From Clostridium sp. CAG:1013 (GTDB lineage Bacteria; Bacillota; Clostridia; Oscillospirales; Acutalibacteraceae), in the NCBI GenBank assembly GCA_000432995.1, contig HF972611.1:1-6261 (forward strand): a stretch of DNA of 6,261 nucleotides, given 5' to 3'. Both the position numbers and the translations under genes were made by a program. Positions 5,423 through 6,261 of this stretch are shown piece after piece (within the stretch, counting starts at the first letter, position 1; every line of letters begins with the position of its first letter). The notes below the pieces were generated by a model that saw nothing but the letters and a program-made list of their open reading frames with translations, ran no database searches and had not been told where the DNA came from.

Positions 5423-6261
5423 TTACTGGTACAGGAAAGCCCCTTGCAGAGTCTCCTCGGGGAAGGCGAATCCTTCCAGGGCAGCCAGAGTGGTCTGGTT
5501 CACAAAGGTACGGAAGGAGGCGAAGGTGTACACAGGCACGTCGGCCAACTCTCCTCCTTCGATGAGCTGCACCGCCATATCGGCGGCTTTCACTCCCTGA
5601 TCGCGGCTGGTGACGCTGATGGAAGCCAAAGCGCCTGCCTGGACCATGGCATCAGAACCCACGTACCAGGGCTTCCCGGCCCCTTTGATGGCAGTGGCCA
5701 CCTGGTCGGCTACGGGAGCGATGGTATTGTCGGCGGGGGTAAAGACGGCGTCCACCTGCGCGCACAATTTGGTGGCGGCCTCGGCCGCTTCCTCCTGGGA
5801 GGCCACTGCAGACTCGATCACCTCAATGCCCTGATCGGAGCAGAGAGTCTTTAACTGATCCATTTCCTCCTGGGAACCGGGCTCCTCCGGGTTGTACAGC
5901 AGTCCCACGGTGGCGAGAGAACTGTTCCCCTGCCGGGCCAGGTCAAGCATAGCCGACCAAGAGGCGGGAGACGCCACACCTGTCACGGACCCGCCGCTCA
6001 CTTCCAGGGCGCTTTCGCTGGCCACGCCGGTATAAACTACGGTCACGTCGCTGCCCTTGGCGGCGTCGATGGCAATCTGGGCGGCGGGGGTGGAAATGGC
6101 CACGATCATGTCCACTTCATCCTCCACAAAGCCCTGACAGATCTCCTCAGCTTTGGCTTTATCTCCGCCGGCGTTCTGGTAGTCGATCTCCACCTGGTTC
6201 TCATCGCAGCCCCACTCTTCCAGCCGTCCCATGAAGGCTTCCCGCAGAGTATCCAGGGAAG
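5423..6261 (-). CDS. ABC transporter substrate-binding protein, TrpX/ABC_sub_bind family (partial, N-terminus outside window)
   Basis: The last 278 codons of an extracellular solute-binding protein of the PF04392 family, which delivers a small ligand to an ABC importer. Some members (TrpX) bind tryptophan or other aromatic amino acids; the ligand here cannot be read from sequence. The frame stays open to the window edge (upstream codons read SLDTLREAF), so the Met at 6232 is internal. By family length (about 330 residues) some 50-60 residues are missing, including the expected lipoprotein signal. Family hallmarks in order are the YQNAGGD segment, the DMIVAISTPAAQ strand, VTGVASP, the LLYNPEEPGS hinge segment, the FTPADNTI motif, GSDAMVQAGALAS, the QGVKAADMAVQLI helix and a C-terminal VNQTTLAAL segment followed by FPEE. 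No permease or ATPase gene lies downstream. Partner genes, if linked, must lie upstream, beyond the right edge. Confidence 0.92.
   Translation of the reverse strand, partial: SLDTLREAFMGRLEEWGCDENQVEIDYQNAGGDKAKAEEICQGFVEDEVDMIVAISTPAAQIAIDAAKGSDVTVVYTGVASESALEVSGGSVTGVASPASWSAMLDLARQGNSSLATVGLLYNPEEPGSQEEMDQLKTLCSDQGIEVIESAVASQEEAAEAATKLCAQVDAVFTPADNTIAPVADQVATAIKGAGKPWYVGSDAMVQAGALASISVTSRDQGVKAADMAVQLIEGGELADVPVYTFASFRTFVNQTTLAALEGFAFPEETLQGAFLYQ

Overview
The window looks like a chromosomal segment from a Gram-positive, Clostridia-type anaerobe. The Oscillospiraceae (Flavonifractor/Lawsonibacter-like gut bacteria) are the best guess. The clues are an SLH-anchored surface protein, strong AGGAGG-type ribosome binding sites, an Oscillospiraceae-style tyrosine integrase and a PF04392-type solute-binding protein. 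The organism call is inference from gene content and style, not from a marker gene. All recognisable genes are on the minus strand, so they read from the right end of the window to the left.

In order of transcription: (1) 6261-5423 is the C-terminal part (278 codons) of an ABC transporter substrate-binding protein of the TrpX/ABC_sub_bind family. It is cut by the window edge and closed by a strong hairpin terminator at 5360-5396. (2) 5422-4827 is about 600 bp without a credible gene. It holds three hairpins, one with a long U-tract at 5147-5185, a nested inverted repeat around 5069-5134, and the integrase promoter. (3) 4826-3378 is a complete 482-residue tyrosine recombinase with an intact R-K-H-R-H-Y active site and an unusual helix-turn-helix-like insertion. 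(4) 3377-3223 is a 155-bp spacer with promoter-like elements, a 9-7-9 palindrome and a leader hairpin. (5) 3222-22 is a complete 1066-residue secreted protein with about eight beta-sandwich repeats and three C-terminal SLH domains. It is probably an abundant S-layer-like cell-surface protein.

The part most worth following up is the integrase neighbourhood. A 16-bp sequence of form TCAAC-N6-TCAAC occurs on both sides of the integrase gene in the same orientation, with 15 of 16 bases identical. One copy overlaps its stop codon. A palindrome built from the same GTTGAA half-site, with 9-bp arms and a 7-bp spacer (the geometry of a tyrosine-recombinase core site), lies 80 bp beyond that stop codon and 50 bp upstream of the surface-protein start. 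No excisionase, relaxase or phage gene is visible. The simplest readings are a stand-alone integrase with its own binding sites, or the remnant or end of an element. A recombinase that affects expression of the neighbouring surface protein is a more speculative possibility. No second core copy was found in the window, so recombination at this site is not shown.
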